Assembly: GCF_001518815.1 (NCBI RefSeq)
Contig: NZ_CP013987.1
Coordinates: forward strand, 4,424,501-4,488,500
DNA from: Pseudomonas oryzihabitans
GTDB taxonomy: Bacteria; Pseudomonadota; Gammaproteobacteria; Pseudomonadales; Pseudomonadaceae
Reading direction: 5' to 3'
Length of the DNA: 64,000 nucleotides
Numbering within the stretch: the first letter of the stretch is position 1; every line of letters begins with the position of its first letter. This document shows positions 37,967-47,861 of this stretch, piece by piece. A program made the translations under genes and the position numbers. Below the pieces are notes generated by a model, which saw only the letters and a list, made by a program, of their open reading frames with translations, was not told where the DNA came from and did not search any database.

Positions 37967-39502
37967 ATGAACGCCTTCCCCGACATTCCCGCCTTCGAAC
38001 GTGCCCGCCTGGCGCGGGACCCGCGTTTCGACGGCCTGTTCTATACCGCGGTGCTCACCACCGGCATCTATTGCCGACCGGTGTGCCCGGCGCAACCGCC
38101 ACGCCCGGAAAACGTCAGCTACTACCCCAGCGCCGCGGCCGCCGAGGCCGCCGGCTATCGCCCCTGCCTGAGATGCCGCCCGGAACTCTCCCCTGCCGGC
38201 GGCCACTGGCAACGCGGCGACGCCACCCTGGCCCGCGCCCTGCGGCTGATGGACGAAGGCCTGGAGGACGGCGGTCTTCCTGCCCTCGCCGCCCGGCTCG
38301 ATCTCAGCGAACGCCAGTTGCGGCGACTGTTCGTCGAACGCCTGGGCGCCGCGCCCCTGGCGGTGCTGACCACCCGCCGACTCCTGTTCGCCAAGCAGTT
38401 GCTCAGCGAGACCCGGCTGCCGATCACCGAGGTGGCCCTGGCCGCCGGCTTCGGCAGCCTCAGGCGCTTCAATACCGCCTTTCGCGACGCCTACGACCTG
38501 GCCCCCAGCCAGGTGCGCAAGGGTCAGGCCGCGCCTTCGCCAGTGCTGGTCCTGCGTCTGGCCTATCGTCCGCCCTACGACTTCGCCGCCCAGCTGGATT
38601 TTCTCCGCGGTCATGCGCTGCCCGGCGTCGAGGTGCTGGACGACAGCAGCTATGCCCGGGTGATCGGCACGCCCGAACAGCCCGGCTGGCTGCGCGTTTC
38701 GGCTTGGGATGCCGACACACCGGCGCTGCGTCTGGAGCTGCACGGCGCCGCGCCCGGCGAGCTGCAGGCCGCGGTGGCACGTATCCGCCGCATGTTCGAT
38801 CTGGATGCCGATCCGGAAGCCATCGCCCAGGGCCTGGCGGTCGATCCGACCCTGGCCGAGCTGGTGGCGCGCCGGCCGGGCCTGCGCCTGCCCAGTGGCT
38901 GGGACGGCTTCGAGATCGCCGTGCGCGCCGTCATCGGCCAGCAGGTCAGCGTGGTGGCGGCCACCACCATGACCGCCCGGGTGGTGCAGCGCTTCGGGCG
39001 TCCCTGGGGCGAGCCCGGCCATGAGGCCAGTCGTCCGCCGGCCGGCCTGCACCACTTCTTTCCCACAGTGGAGGCCCTGGCCGAGGCCGCCTTGGAAGAC
39101 CTCACCGGCCTCGGCCTGATCCGCGCCCGCGCCGGCACCCTGGGCACCGTGGCCCGGGCCTTGCGCGCCGGCGAGGTGGACTTCGACACCGGACGCACCT
39201 TGGACGACTTCACCCGGCGCTGGATCGCCCTCAAGGGCATCGGCCCCTGGACCGCCCAGTACATCGCCCTGCGCGCCCTGGCCCACCCCGATGCCTGTCC
39301 GGTGGAAGACCTGGTGCTGCAGAAACGCCTGGCACCGCCCGGCGAGCGCCTGACCGCCAAGGCACTGTATGCCCGAGCAGAGGCCTGGCGGCCCTGGCGC
39401 GCCTATGGGGTGATGCAGGTCTGGCGCGAAGCCACCTGGAAGGCCCCCGCCGACACTCCCGCCGAACCCGTCCCCACCCATCTCGCCAAGGAGTCGCCCT
39501 GA
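37967..39502 (+). CDS. Ada-AlkA fusion: methyl-phosphotriester sensor and 3-methyladenine glycosylase
   Basis: A 511-residue DNA-alkylation repair and regulatory protein. An Ada-type zinc domain (Cys 36, 40, 66, 69 in IYCRPVCP and PCLRC) accepts methyl groups from phosphotriesters. An AraC-type helix-turn-helix region (about 85-180) follows, then the AlkA N-terminal domain, and a HhH-GPD glycosylase ([19 protein letters not shown]) with the Asp in PVEDLVLQ. The O6-methyltransferase domain of full Ada is missing here, but ogt overlaps the 3' end. It probably activates its own alkylation-response genes and removes 3-methyladenine. Confidence 0.9.
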   Translation: MNAFPDIPAFERARLARDPRFDGLFYTAVLTTGIYCRPVCPAQPPRPENVSYYPSAAAAEAAGYRPCLRCRPELSPAGGHWQRGDATLARALRLMDEGLEDGGLPALAARLDLSERQLRRLFVERLGAAPLAVLTTRRLLFAKQLLSETRLPITEVALAAGFGSLRRFNTAFRDAYDLAPSQVRKGQAAPSPVLVLRLAYRPPYDFAAQLDFLRGHALPGVEVLDDSSYARVIGTPEQPGWLRVSAWDADTPALRLELHGAAPGELQAAVARIRRMFDLDADPEAIAQGLAVDPTLAELVARRPGLRLPSGWDGFEIAVRAVIGQQVSVVAATTMTARVVQRFGRPWGEPGHEASRPPAGLHHFFPTVEALAEAALEDLTGLGLIRARAGTLGTVARALRAGEVDFDTGRTLDDFTRRWIALKGIGPWTAQYIALRALAHPDACPVEDLVLQKRLAPPGERLTAKALYARAEAWRPWRAYGVMQVWREATWKAPADTPAEPVPTHLAKESP

Positions 39503-40008
39503 TGATCGCCTATTGCCTGTTGGACAGCCCCATCGGCCCTATCACCCTGGCCGCCGACGACAGCGGTCTGCGCGTGGTGGAATTTCCCGAGAATCGCTAC
39601 CTGGCCAAGCGCGACAGCAGCTGGGTCGCCGCCGACCATCCGATTCTGGCCCTGACCCGCACGCAACTTGGCGAGTATTTCGCCGGCCGACGCCAGCGCT
39701 TCGAGCTACCCCTGGCGCCGCGCGGCACCCCCTTTCAGCTGGAGGTCTGGCAGGCCCTGGCGGAGATTCCTCACGGCCAGACCTGGAGCTACGGCCAACT
39801 GGCCAGCCATCTGGGCCGGCCCCAGGCGCGGCGCGCGGTGGGCGCTGCCAATGGCCGCAACCCATTGCCCATCGTGCTGCCCTGCCACCGGGTGATAGGG
39901 GCGTCCGGCGCCCTGACCGGCTTTGGCGGGGGGTTGCCGACCAAGCAATTCCTGCTGGAACTGGAAGGAGCCTTGCCACCGCAGCAGGATCTCCTCGCCT
40001 TGGGCTAG
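39502..40008 (+). CDS. ogt: O6-alkylguanine-DNA methyltransferase
   Basis: A 168-residue suicide repair protein; the active-site Cys is in [12 protein letters not shown], and the preceding [27 protein letters not shown] and [10 protein letters not shown] blocks are the DNA-binding HTH and Asn hinge. Its ATG overlaps the TGA of the fusion gene (TGATG), so the two are co-translated. Together they cover what a complete Ada plus AlkA does. Confidence 0.95.
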   Translation: MIAYCLLDSPIGPITLAADDSGLRVVEFPENRYLAKRDSSWVAADHPILALTRTQLGEYFAGRRQRFELPLAPRGTPFQLEVWQALAEIPHGQTWSYGQLASHLGRPQARRAVGAANGRNPLPIVLPCHRVIGASGALTGFGGGLPTKQFLLELEGALPPQQDLLALG

Positions 40009-40125
40009 ACCGCTACTGCGCCAGAATTCGCCTGTGAAATCGCTCTAGAATGCGCCTCTTGCAGCTTGAACCTATGCAGTCTGGCTGATCACATGGGAGT
40101 TTTCGATTCGCAAGGATGCGATCCG

Positions 40126-41991
40126 ATGTTCACTCCAGCCGATACCCCTCAGTTCACCCTGACGCTGGACGGCGTCGCCCATGATTTCCAGATCCTCGCC
40201 TTCGAGGGCACCGAGGCCATCGGTAGGCCCTATCGCTTCCAGCTGGAGCTGGTCAGCGAACGACCGGACTGGCCGCTGGAATCGCTGCTGCATCGCCGCG
40301 CCTTTCTCGGCCTGGGCCCGGGGGACGCGGGTATCCACGGTCAGATCGCCGCCGTCGCCCAGGGGGATTCCGGCCACCGCCTGACCCGTTATCGCATCGA
40401 ACTGGTGCCGCGCCTGGCCTACCTCGCCCACCGGACCAATTCCCGCATCTTCCAGGGGCTCAGCGTCCCCGAGATCCTCGCCCAGTTGCTCCAGGAACAC
40501 GGCATCCTCGAAGGCGACTATCGCTTCGCCCTGGGTCCGACGGTCTATCCGACGCGCGACTACTGCGTGCAATACGGCGAAAGCGATCTCGCCTTTCTCA
40601 ATCGGCTTTGCGAAGAAGAGGGCCTGCACTATCACCATCAACAGCGCCGCGACGGCCATGTGCTGGTGTTTGGCGATGATGCCACCTGCTTCCCACGGCT
40701 CGGCGCCACCCGCTATCTACCCAGCAGCGGGCTGGTGGCGGACGAAGCGGTGATCAGCCATTTCGCGGTCGGCCTGCAGACCCGTAGCAGTGCCGCCACC
40801 CTGCGTGACCACGACCCTCTGCAGCCGCGGCTACGCCTGGAAAGCCGGGCGGACGCGACTTCACCACCCGCCCTGGAACACTATGGCTTTCCCGGTCGTT
40901 TCATCGATCGCGAAACGGGCAAGCGCCTGAGCGCACGGCGTCTGGAGAGCCTGAGGCTCGACGCCCACCAGGCACAGGGCACGAGCGATCGAGCAGGCCT
41001 GCTGAGTGGTCACTTCCTGCCGCTGGAGCAGCATCCCCATGGCGACTGGAACCAGCTCTGGTTGCTGACCGAGATCCACCATCAGGGGCGCCAGCCCCAG
41101 GTACTGGAAGAAAGCCTGCCCAACCCGTCTGTGGAGGATGGCTTGCGCCAAGGCTATCGCAACACCTTCGTCGCCCTCCCCTCGACGGTGCCCTTTCGCC
41201 TGCCCCGCTGTCATCCCAGACCGACCGTGCTGGGCGCCCAGACTGCCGTGGTGACTGGCCCGGCCGGCGAGGAGATCCACTGCGACGCCCTCGGCCGAAT
41301 CAAGGTGCAATTCCACTGGGATCGCCAGGGCCAGGCGGATGAGCGCACCAGCTGCTGGCTGCGCGTCGCCAGCGGCTGGGCCGGGGCGGGCTACGGCGCC
41401 CTGAGCGTGCCGCGGATCGGCATGGAGGTGCTGGTGGGCTTTCTCGAAGGCGATCCCGACCAGCCGCTGGTGATCGGCTGCCTGCATCACGCCGAACACC
41501 GACCGCCGCTGGGGCTGCCCCGGGACAGGACCCGCAGCACCTTCAAGAGCCTGAGCAGCCCGGGAGGCAACGGTTACAACGAACTGCGCCTGGAGGATCG
41601 CCAGGGCCAGGAGGAAATCCACCTCCATGCCCAGCGCGACTGGGACGAACGTATCGGTCATGACCACCGCAGCGAGATTGGCCACGAGCGCCATCAGCGG
41701 ATCGGCGCCAACAGCTACAGCACCTTCCACGCCGAGGAGCACCGCATCACCCATGGCGAACGCCGCACCGAGGTGCGCGCCGATGACCACCTGGACGTCA
41801 GCGAGAGTCAGCACCTGCGCCTGGATGGCGGCCTGTTCGTCGAAGCCGGTAGCGAAATCCAGCTGCAAAGCGGACAGAAGATCGTCCTCGAAGCCGGCGC
41901 CCACCTGACGCTCAAGGCTGGCGGCAGCTTCGTCCAGCTGGATGCCGGGGGCGTCACCCTGGTGGGGCCGAGCATTCGGGTGAATCCCTGA
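40126..41991 (+). CDS. vgrG: Type VI secretion spike protein VgrG (TssI)
   Basis: A 621-residue tip protein. N-terminal gp27-like domain begins FTLTLDGVAHDFQILAFEGTEAIGRPYRFQLEL. The gp5 OB-fold contains GAQTAVVTGPAGEEIHCDALGRIKVQFHWDRQGQ and WAGAGYGALSVPRIGMEVLVGFLEGDPDQPLVIGC. The C-terminal beta-helix ends GPSIRVNP, with no attached effector domain. The ATG at 40126 has AAGGA upstream; one at 40093 is possible. No other T6SS gene (hcp, tssB/C, clpV), PAAR, adaptor or immunity gene is near. Confidence 0.94.
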   Translation: MFTPADTPQFTLTLDGVAHDFQILAFEGTEAIGRPYRFQLELVSERPDWPLESLLHRRAFLGLGPGDAGIHGQIAAVAQGDSGHRLTRYRIELVPRLAYLAHRTNSRIFQGLSVPEILAQLLQEHGILEGDYRFALGPTVYPTRDYCVQYGESDLAFLNRLCEEEGLHYHHQQRRDGHVLVFGDDATCFPRLGATRYLPSSGLVADEAVISHFAVGLQTRSSAATLRDHDPLQPRLRLESRADATSPPALEHYGFPGRFIDRETGKRLSARRLESLRLDAHQAQGTSDRAGLLSGHFLPLEQHPHGDWNQLWLLTEIHHQGRQPQVLEESLPNPSVEDGLRQGYRNTFVALPSTVPFRLPRCHPRPTVLGAQTAVVTGPAGEEIHCDALGRIKVQFHWDRQGQADERTSCWLRVASGWAGAGYGALSVPRIGMEVLVGFLEGDPDQPLVIGCLHHAEHRPPLGLPRDRTRSTFKSLSSPGGNGYNELRLEDRQGQEEIHLHAQRDWDERIGHDHRSEIGHERHQRIGANSYSTFHAEEHRITHGERRTEVRADDHLDVSESQHLRLDGGLFVEAGSEIQLQSGQKIVLEAGAHLTLKAGGSFVQLDAGGVTLVGPSIRVNP

Positions 41992-42013
41992 GCGCCTGCT
42001 GAATGTCAGGCAT

Positions 42014-42043
42014 GAAAAAGCCCCGCCTAGGCGGGGCTTTTCG
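42014..42043. terminator. Bidirectional terminator, vgrG / tktA
   Basis: GAAAAAGCCCCGCC and GGCGGGGCTTTTCG form a perfect stem around TA, with A-tract and T-tract. It lies between the convergent vgrG and tktA genes. Confidence 0.95.
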
Positions 42044-42059
42044 TATTACCGCGGCACAC

Positions 42060-44057
42060 TCAGTCTTCCAGCAACTCGCCGGCGACAGCCAGGACGTTGT
42101 CCAGGGTGAAGCCGAAGTGCTCGAAGAGCGCCGCCGCCGGAGCGGATTCGCCGTAGGTGTGCATGCCGATGATACGACCGTCGAGACCGACGTACTTGTA
42201 CCAGAAGTCGGCGATGCCGGCCTCGATGGCGATGCGCGCGCCAACTTCCACCGGCAGGACCTGCTGGCGGTACTCGGGGCTCTGGCGGTCGAAGACGCTG
42301 GTGCTGGGCATGGAGACCACGCGCACCTGGCGACCTTCGGCGGTCAGGCGGTCATAGGCCTGCACCGCCAGACCCACTTCGGAACCGGTGGCGATGAGGA
42401 TCAGCTCGGGTTCGCCCACACAGTCCTTGAGCACGTAGCCACCACGGGCGGCGTTGCCCAGGGTGGCTTCGTCGCGCACGCTGTGGATCAGGTTCTGGCG
42501 GGAGAAGATCAGCGCGCTGGGGCCGTCGCGACGTTCCAGGGCCGAGGTCCAGGCGATGGCGGATTCCACCGCGTCGGCCGGACGCCAGGTGTCCAGGTTG
42601 GGGGTGTAGCGCAGCGAGGCCAGCTGCTCCACCGGCTGGTGGGTGGGGCCGTCCTCGCCGAGGCCGATGGAGTCGTGGGTGAAGACATAGAGCACCCGCT
42701 GCTTCATCAGCGCCGACATGCGCACCGCGTTGCGGGCGTATTCCATGAACATCAGGAAGGTGGCGCCGTAGGGCACCAGGCCGCCGTGCAGGGCGACGCC
42801 GTTCATGATGGCGCTCATGCCGAATTCACGCACGCCGTAGTGGACATAGTTGCCGCTGGCGTCTTCGGCGGTGACGCCCTTGGCGCCCTTCCACAGGGTC
42901 AGGTTGGAGCCGGCCAGGTCGGCGGAACCGCCGAGCAGCTCGGGCAGCAGCGGACCAAAGAACTGCAGGGCGTTCTGGCTGGCCTTGCGGCTGGCGATGG
43001 TCTCGCCCTTGCTGGCGACGTCCTGGATGAAGGCGGCGGCGCGCTCGGCGAAATCGGCGGGCAGGTCACCGGCCATGCGGCGCTTGAACTCGGCGGCCAG
43101 CTGCGGATGGGCCTGGGCGTAGGCGGCGAAACGCTCGTTCCACTCGGCCTCGGCGGTGGCGCCGCGCTCCCGGGCACTCCACTCGGCATAGATGTCGGCG
43201 GGGATCTCGAAAGGCGCATGGGACCAGCCGAGCAATTCGCGCGCGGCCTGGATCTCGTCGTTGCCCAGGGGGGCGCCGTGGCACTCTTCCTTGCCCTGCT
43301 TGTGTGGGGCGCCGTAGCCGATCACGGTCTTGCAGCAGATCAGGGTGGGCTTGTCGCTCTTGCGCGCGGTGTCCAGGGCGGTCTGGATCTCGTCGGCGTC
43401 ATGGCCGTCGACGTTGCGGATCACCTGCCAGCCATAGCTCTCGAAGCGCTTGGGGGTGTCGTCGGTGAACCAGCCCTCGACCTCGCCATCGATGGAGATG
43501 CCGTTGTCGTCGTAGAAGGCGATCAGCTTGGACAGGCCCAGGGTGCCGGCCAGGGAGCAGACCTCGTGGGAGACGCCTTCCATCATGCAGCCATCGCCCA
43601 GGAAGGCGTAGGTATGGTGGTCGACGATCTGGTGGCCATCGCGGTTGAACTGGGCGGCCATGACCTTTTCCGCCAGGGCGAAGCCCACGGCGTTAGCGAT
43701 GCCCTGGCCCAGCGGCCCGGTGGTGGTCTCGATACCCGGGGCGTAGCCGTACTCGGGGTGGCCCGGGGTCTTGCTATGCAGTTGACGGAAATTCTTCAGG
43801 TCATCGATGGACAGGTCGTAGCCGGACAGGTGCAGCAGCGAATAGATGAGCATGGAGCCGTGGCCGTTGGACAGCACGAAGCGGTCACGGTCGGCCCACT
43901 GGGGATTGCCAGGGTTGTGCTTGAGCTGATCGTGCCAGAGCACTTCGGCGATATCGGCCATACCCATGGGGGCGCCGGGGTGGCCACTGTTGGCCTTTTG
44001 CACGGCATCCATGCTGAGGGCACGGATGGCGTTGGCTCGATCACGACGGCTGGGCAT
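42060..44057 (-). CDS. tktA: Transketolase
   Basis: Thiamine-diphosphate enzyme transferring two-carbon units in the pentose phosphate pathway. It has 665 residues. The start region [25 protein letters not shown], the ThDP motif [15 protein letters not shown]...DDN, and [30 protein letters not shown] are typical. The ATG at 44057 with AGGAG upstream is preferred over an open extension to 44126. In related genomes it heads the epd-pgk-fba cluster; here that cluster is about 9 kb away. Confidence 0.97.
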   Translation of the reverse strand: MPSRRDRANAIRALSMDAVQKANSGHPGAPMGMADIAEVLWHDQLKHNPGNPQWADRDRFVLSNGHGSMLIYSLLHLSGYDLSIDDLKNFRQLHSKTPGHPEYGYAPGIETTTGPLGQGIANAVGFALAEKVMAAQFNRDGHQIVDHHTYAFLGDGCMMEGVSHEVCSLAGTLGLSKLIAFYDDNGISIDGEVEGWFTDDTPKRFESYGWQVIRNVDGHDADEIQTALDTARKSDKPTLICCKTVIGYGAPHKQGKEECHGAPLGNDEIQAARELLGWSHAPFEIPADIYAEWSARERGATAEAEWNERFAAYAQAHPQLAAEFKRRMAGDLPADFAERAAAFIQDVASKGETIASRKASQNALQFFGPLLPELLGGSADLAGSNLTLWKGAKGVTAEDASGNYVHYGVREFGMSAIMNGVALHGGLVPYGATFLMFMEYARNAVRMSALMKQRVLYVFTHDSIGLGEDGPTHQPVEQLASLRYTPNLDTWRPADAVESAIAWTSALERRDGPSALIFSRQNLIHSVRDEATLGNAARGGYVLKDCVGEPELILIATGSEVGLAVQAYDRLTAEGRQVRVVSMPSTSVFDRQSPEYRQQVLPVEVGARIAIEAGIADFWYKYVGLDGRIIGMHTYGESAPAAALFEHFGFTLDNVLAVAGELLED

Positions 44058-44140
44058 TGCGGTGTCTCCTGGCAGAGGCAGAGCGAAAGGGCGGCCATTT
44101 TCGCTCAGCCAGGGCACTTCCAGCAATCGGCGCGGTCGCC

Positions 44141-44740
44141 TCAGCCCGCCGGGCAGATCGTATTGCCGTCGGCCACGAAGGCACGCGCCACCGGCTCGAT
44201 GCGCTTGGCCAGGGCGCTCAGCGCCTGGCGATGCGCCGCGACGACCTCGGCATAGGAGCCGCCAGCGGGTTGGCTGATCCGGCTGCCGCAGGTAAGCACA
44301 CGCTCGCCCCCGGGCTCGGCCAACCGCAGGGTCCAGAGCGCATCCTGCTGGACCCCACGCCCGGGCTGCGAATCGAAGCGCTGCAGGTCCACCTTGATGC
44401 GCAGCACCGGTGCGCCGCTGCCACGGGGGGCATCGCCCAGGTCCAGGGTGCCCAGGTCCTGGGACAGGTCGGCGGACAGGGCACTGCGGACCTCGTCGGC
44501 CAGAGGGGCGATCCAGCGCTCGTTTTCCAGGAGCGCGATGCCCTCGCCCTGGCGGATCACCAGCTGCGGCTGATCCACCTGCGGCGGGACCGAGACGCCC
44601 TGCAGCGCGAAGCGAAAGCTGGCCGCGTGACCACTGGCAGCGGGCTCCGCGGCGCTGGTGAGGGTGTGGTAGTTGAGCGGCGCCTTGGACGAACAGGCGG
44701 CCAGCAGCAGGGGCAGAGCCAGGCAGGTCAGGCGCTTCAT
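44141..44740 (-). CDS. pqiC: PqiC-like outer-membrane lipoprotein
   Basis: A 199-residue lipoprotein (signal [16 protein letters not shown], lipobox LAAC) of the ABC-transport auxiliary (DUF330) type: [43 protein letters not shown], and a C-terminal tail. PqiC anchors the PqiB tunnel at the outer membrane. Its ATG overlaps the pqiB stop (ATGA). Confidence 0.88.
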   Translation of the reverse strand: MKRLTCLALPLLLAACSSKAPLNYHTLTSAAEPAASGHAASFRFALQGVSVPPQVDQPQLVIRQGEGIALLENERWIAPLADEVRSALSADLSQDLGTLDLGDAPRGSGAPVLRIKVDLQRFDSQPGRGVQQDALWTLRLAEPGGERVLTCGSRISQPAGGSYAEVVAAHRQALSALAKRIEPVARAFVADGNTICPAG

Positions 44741-46383
44741 TGCAGTTTTCCTTTGGCGGGATCGCGGGAGCCCGGCTCGAACTTGGGCGGCGGATCGGTC
44801 ACCAGGCCGCGGATCAGGGATTCCGGATGGCGGCCCAGGTAGTCGCCGAACACGCGCAGGGAGCGCGCCATGCGCTGCATCTCTTCGAGCGTCTGGGTCA
44901 GGTTCTGCTGCACCGGCGAGTCGGTACCCAGACTCTGGCTGGCGCTGCCGGTGAGCTGCTGCACGCCCATCAGGGTGGTGGTCAGCTGCGGCAGGACGCC
45001 CGCGTTGAGCTGCTTGAGAGTGCCACTGAGCTGCGCCAGGCTGGTGTCGAGATTCTTGCCGATGGAATCGAAGGGAATCTTGTCGATCTTGTTGACGATG
45101 CCAGCCATCTGCTCCTGCAGGCGATCGAAACTGCCGGTGACGGTGGGAATCGACAGCGGCTTGGCCTTGGGATCGAAGGCCACCTTGGGCGCGTTGGGCA
45201 CGAAGTCGACGGAGATGTACAGCTGACCGGTCAGCAGGTTGCCGGTACGGGCCTGGGCGCGCAGGCCGCGGGCCACCCAACCGGCGAACAGCTTGCCATC
45301 GCGGTCCTTGGTCTCGATGCGCTTGCCGACGTCACCCAATCGCTGGGGATAGATGACGGCGCCGACGATCAGCGAGAAGCGATCCTGGGCATCGTCGTAA
45401 TCGGGGGTCAGGGAGACCACCCGGCCCACGTTCATGCCGAGGAATTCCACCGGCGCGCCGGTGGCGAGGCCACGCAGCGACTGCTGGAATCTCATGCGCA
45501 CATAGATGGGCTCGCCGTCCGGCGGAGCCAGGGCGCTGGTCTGATCGTCGAACAGGGTGAAGCCCTGGTCTTCCTGGGCCGCCTCCGGGTCCTTCGGCCA
45601 CTCCGGGGTGACGAAGGCGATGCCGCCCGCCACCACCGTGGCCAGCGACTGGGTGTTGAGCTTGAGTCCGGACGCGCTGAGCGAGACGTCGACCCCGCTG
45701 GCGTTCCAGAAGCGGCTATTGACGGTGACGAAGCGGTCGTAGGGCGAATCGACGAAGATCTGGGCGCTGACGCCCTTGCCGTCCGGGTTGAGGTGGAAGG
45801 ACACCACCCGGCCGACCTGGATGCGCCGGTAATAGACCGGCGAGCCCACGTCCAGCGAGCCGATGTCGTCGGCGGTGACGATGAATCTCTTGCCCGAGGC
45901 GCCATGGATCAGCGCCGGTGGCTGCTCCAGGCCACGGAAGTCGCGATGGGATTCTGTGGAGTCGCCGATATCGGCGCCGATGAAGGCGCCCGACACCAGG
46001 GTGTCGACCCCCGAGACGCCATTCACGCCGAAGCGCGGCCGCACCACCCAGAAACGCGCGTCCTTGGTGGCGAAGCCCTCGGCGGACTTCTCCAGCTCGA
46101 TGGTGGTGATCACCCGATTGCGATCCGGCGCCAGCTGGATGTCGCTGACGGTGCCGATCACCACGTTCTTGTACTTGACCTGGGTCTTGCCGGCTTCCAG
46201 GCCCTCGGCGGTAAGAAAGGTCACCGTGATGGTCGGTCCGCGCGAGGCCCAGCTGTGGATCACCATGGACAGCCCGATCAGGGCCGCCACGATGGGCACC
46301 AGCCAGATCAGCGATACGCTCCAGCGACTGCGGCGTACCTCGGGGGTAGGCGCCAGGGCGTCGGGTTCATGCCTGTCCGTCAT
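44737..46383 (-). CDS. pqiB: PqiB, MCE-domain envelope-spanning protein
   Basis: A 548-residue inner-membrane-anchored protein with one N-terminal membrane helix ([21 protein letters not shown]) and three MCE domains, beginning near [45 protein letters not shown] and [17 protein letters not shown] helical C-terminal needle (about 410-520) follows. MCE rings form a tunnel for lipid movement between membranes. It overlaps the second pqiA gene by 17 bases. Confidence 0.93.
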   Translation of the reverse strand: MTDRHEPDALAPTPEVRRSRWSVSLIWLVPIVAALIGLSMVIHSWASRGPTITVTFLTAEGLEAGKTQVKYKNVVIGTVSDIQLAPDRNRVITTIELEKSAEGFATKDARFWVVRPRFGVNGVSGVDTLVSGAFIGADIGDSTESHRDFRGLEQPPALIHGASGKRFIVTADDIGSLDVGSPVYYRRIQVGRVVSFHLNPDGKGVSAQIFVDSPYDRFVTVNSRFWNASGVDVSLSASGLKLNTQSLATVVAGGIAFVTPEWPKDPEAAQEDQGFTLFDDQTSALAPPDGEPIYVRMRFQQSLRGLATGAPVEFLGMNVGRVVSLTPDYDDAQDRFSLIVGAVIYPQRLGDVGKRIETKDRDGKLFAGWVARGLRAQARTGNLLTGQLYISVDFVPNAPKVAFDPKAKPLSIPTVTGSFDRLQEQMAGIVNKIDKIPFDSIGKNLDTSLAQLSGTLKQLNAGVLPQLTTTLMGVQQLTGSASQSLGTDSPVQQNLTQTLEEMQRMARSLRVFGDYLGRHPESLIRGLVTDPPPKFEPGSRDPAKGKLQ

Positions 46384-47008
46384 CGTTCACCTCTGCATCC
46401 CAGATCAAGCGGGGATCGAAACTCATCGCGGCGAGCATCGTCAGCACCACCACGAAACCAAAGAACACGATGCCCAGGCGCGGCGCTGCCGAACTCAGGG
46501 CACCGAAATGCACCAGCGCCGAGACCAGGGCCACCACGATCACGTCGAGCATCGACCAGTAGCCGATCAGCTCGACGAAGCGATAGAGCCGGGCGCGCTG
46601 GGCGGTGGCCCAGTCGCTGCGCCTCTGGCAGGTCACCAGCAGGGTGCCGAGCACCAGGAACTTGATGGACGGCACCGCCACGCTGGCGATGAAGATGACC
46701 AGGGCAACGCCCCAGGAGCCGTTCTCCCAGAATTCGATCACCCCTTCGAGGATGGTGCTTTCCGTGCCGCGGCCCAGGGTACCGGTGAACATCACCGGCA
46801 GGGTATTGGCCGGGATGTAGAGGATGAGCGCGGCCAGCAGGTAGGCCCAGGTCTTGGCATAGACATTCGGCTTGCGCCGGTGCAGCGCCGAGCCGCAGCG
46901 CGGGCAGCCGGCCTTGTGGCGACGGGGCGCCGTGCAGACGTTGCCGCAGACATGGCACAGGCACAGGCCGAGCTCGTCGGCACGCGGCGGCAGCGGGGGC
47001 GCACTCAT
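46367..47008 (-). CDS. PqiA-like membrane protein, second half-length copy
   Basis: A 213-residue polytopic membrane protein with an N-terminal zinc-ribbon-like CHVC...CPRC pair and four predicted membrane segments. It corresponds to the C-terminal half of E. coli PqiA. The ATG at 47008 overlaps the stop of the preceding gene. Together with the first half it probably energises or loads PqiB. Confidence 0.85.
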   Translation of the reverse strand: MSAPPLPPRADELGLCLCHVCGNVCTAPRRHKAGCPRCGSALHRRKPNVYAKTWAYLLAALILYIPANTLPVMFTGTLGRGTESTILEGVIEFWENGSWGVALVIFIASVAVPSIKFLVLGTLLVTCQRRSDWATAQRARLYRFVELIGYWSMLDVIVVALVSALVHFGALSSAAPRLGIVFFGFVVVLTMLAAMSFDPRLIWDAEVNDDGQA

Positions 47009-47646
47009 GGCTGGCGCGCTCCGACGGCGTCCCACAGCGGGTGCAGGTCGCGCTTGGCGATGATCAGCAGGACCACCATCAGTCCGACCATGCCGAACAG
47101 GCCCAGGCCCACCACCACGTGCAGCAGGCCGGCCAGCTTGATCACCGCCACCAGGGCGCCGAGCACGAAGACCTCGATCATGCTCCAGGGCCGCAGGTAA
47201 TGCAGGGTCACCATGGCCGTGGCGAAACCGGGAGCGCGACGGCCGGCCTGGGCGAAGCCGAGCACCCAGAGCAGCAGCAGGATCTGCAGCAGCGGCACCA
47301 CGAACAGGGTCATGGCCACCACCAGCGCCATGGGGCCGGCGAAGCCGCGACTCATGGCGATCACCGATTCCAGCAGGGTTGCCTCGCTGTGCAGGCCGCG
47401 AAAGCTCAGTTGCAGGATGGGGCCGACGTTGGCGATGACGAACAGCACCGCCGCAGCGATCGCCAGGGCCAGCAGGCCCTGGATGTCGAGGCGGCTGGCG
47501 CGATAGAGCAAGGCGCCGCAGCGCAGGCAATGCGCTCGCTCACCGACGGCGAGCGGCTCCAGGCGATGCACCGAATCGCAGTGCTCGCAGATCACCAGGC
47601 GCGTGCCAGCGGCAGGCGCGGAAGGGGATGTTGGCTGGACGGACAT
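47005..47646 (-). CDS. PqiA-like membrane protein, first half-length copy
   Basis: A 213-residue protein with N-terminal CEHC...CLRC cysteine pairs and four hydrophobic segments, matching the N-terminal half of PqiA. The methionine at 47646 fits; an open extension to 47739 is not homologous. It leads the operon pqiA1-pqiA2-pqiB-pqiC with ATGA-type overlaps, the split-PqiA form common in pseudomonads. Confidence 0.85.
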   Translation of the reverse strand: MSVQPTSPSAPAAGTRLVICEHCDSVHRLEPLAVGERAHCLRCGALLYRASRLDIQGLLALAIAAAVLFVIANVGPILQLSFRGLHSEATLLESVIAMSRGFAGPMALVVAMTLFVVPLLQILLLLWVLGFAQAGRRAPGFATAMVTLHYLRPWSMIEVFVLGALVAVIKLAGLLHVVVGLGLFGMVGLMVVLLIIAKRDLHPLWDAVGARQP

Positions 47647-47800
47647 GAGGCTACCCGGGTGGCGCTCCTGGAGGGGGCTGCACGTTGGACGCGCGAGGCT
47701 CGCGGTCGTTACCGCAGGCCCATGACGACTGCCGGCCAAACGGCCCCGGCATCTTACCTACATCTACGGACGTATGCGCGAGTCGATGCCTCGGACAAGT

Positions 47801-47816
47801 ATCAAAACTTTTTGAT
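47801..47816. promoter_or_regulatory. ArsR-type operator palindrome
   Basis: ATCAAAA-CT-TTTTGAT has perfect 7-base arms. It lies 46 bases before the ArsR-methyltransferase start and directly upstream of the likely -35. It resembles operators of ArsR-family methionine-cycle regulators (SahR type, recall), which would make the gene autoregulated and perhaps also regulate metK. Confidence 0.6.
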
Positions 47817-47823
47817 GCTTTTC

Positions 47824-47852
47824 TTGCGAGCCCAGGAGCGGGTCTCTAGACT
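47824..47852 (+). promoter_or_regulatory. Candidate promoter, very short or no leader
   Basis: TTGCGA (47824-47829) and TAGACT (47847-47852) are spaced by 17 bases. Initiation about seven bases later would start at or just before the ATG at 47862. No ribosome site precedes that ATG (AGGAGCG is 22 bases away), so a leaderless transcript is possible. Confidence 0.45.
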
Positions 47853-47861
47853 AGCGCCCCT

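Noticed and set aside
40066-41991. Full T6SS locus
   Set aside because: Only vgrG is present; no sheath, Hcp, ClpV or baseplate genes lie within the window.
42003-44255. Very long open frame antisense to tktA
   Set aside because: It is a GC-rich codon-bias shadow: Gly/Ala/Val-rich with no recognisable domain, and tktA is unmistakable on the other strand.
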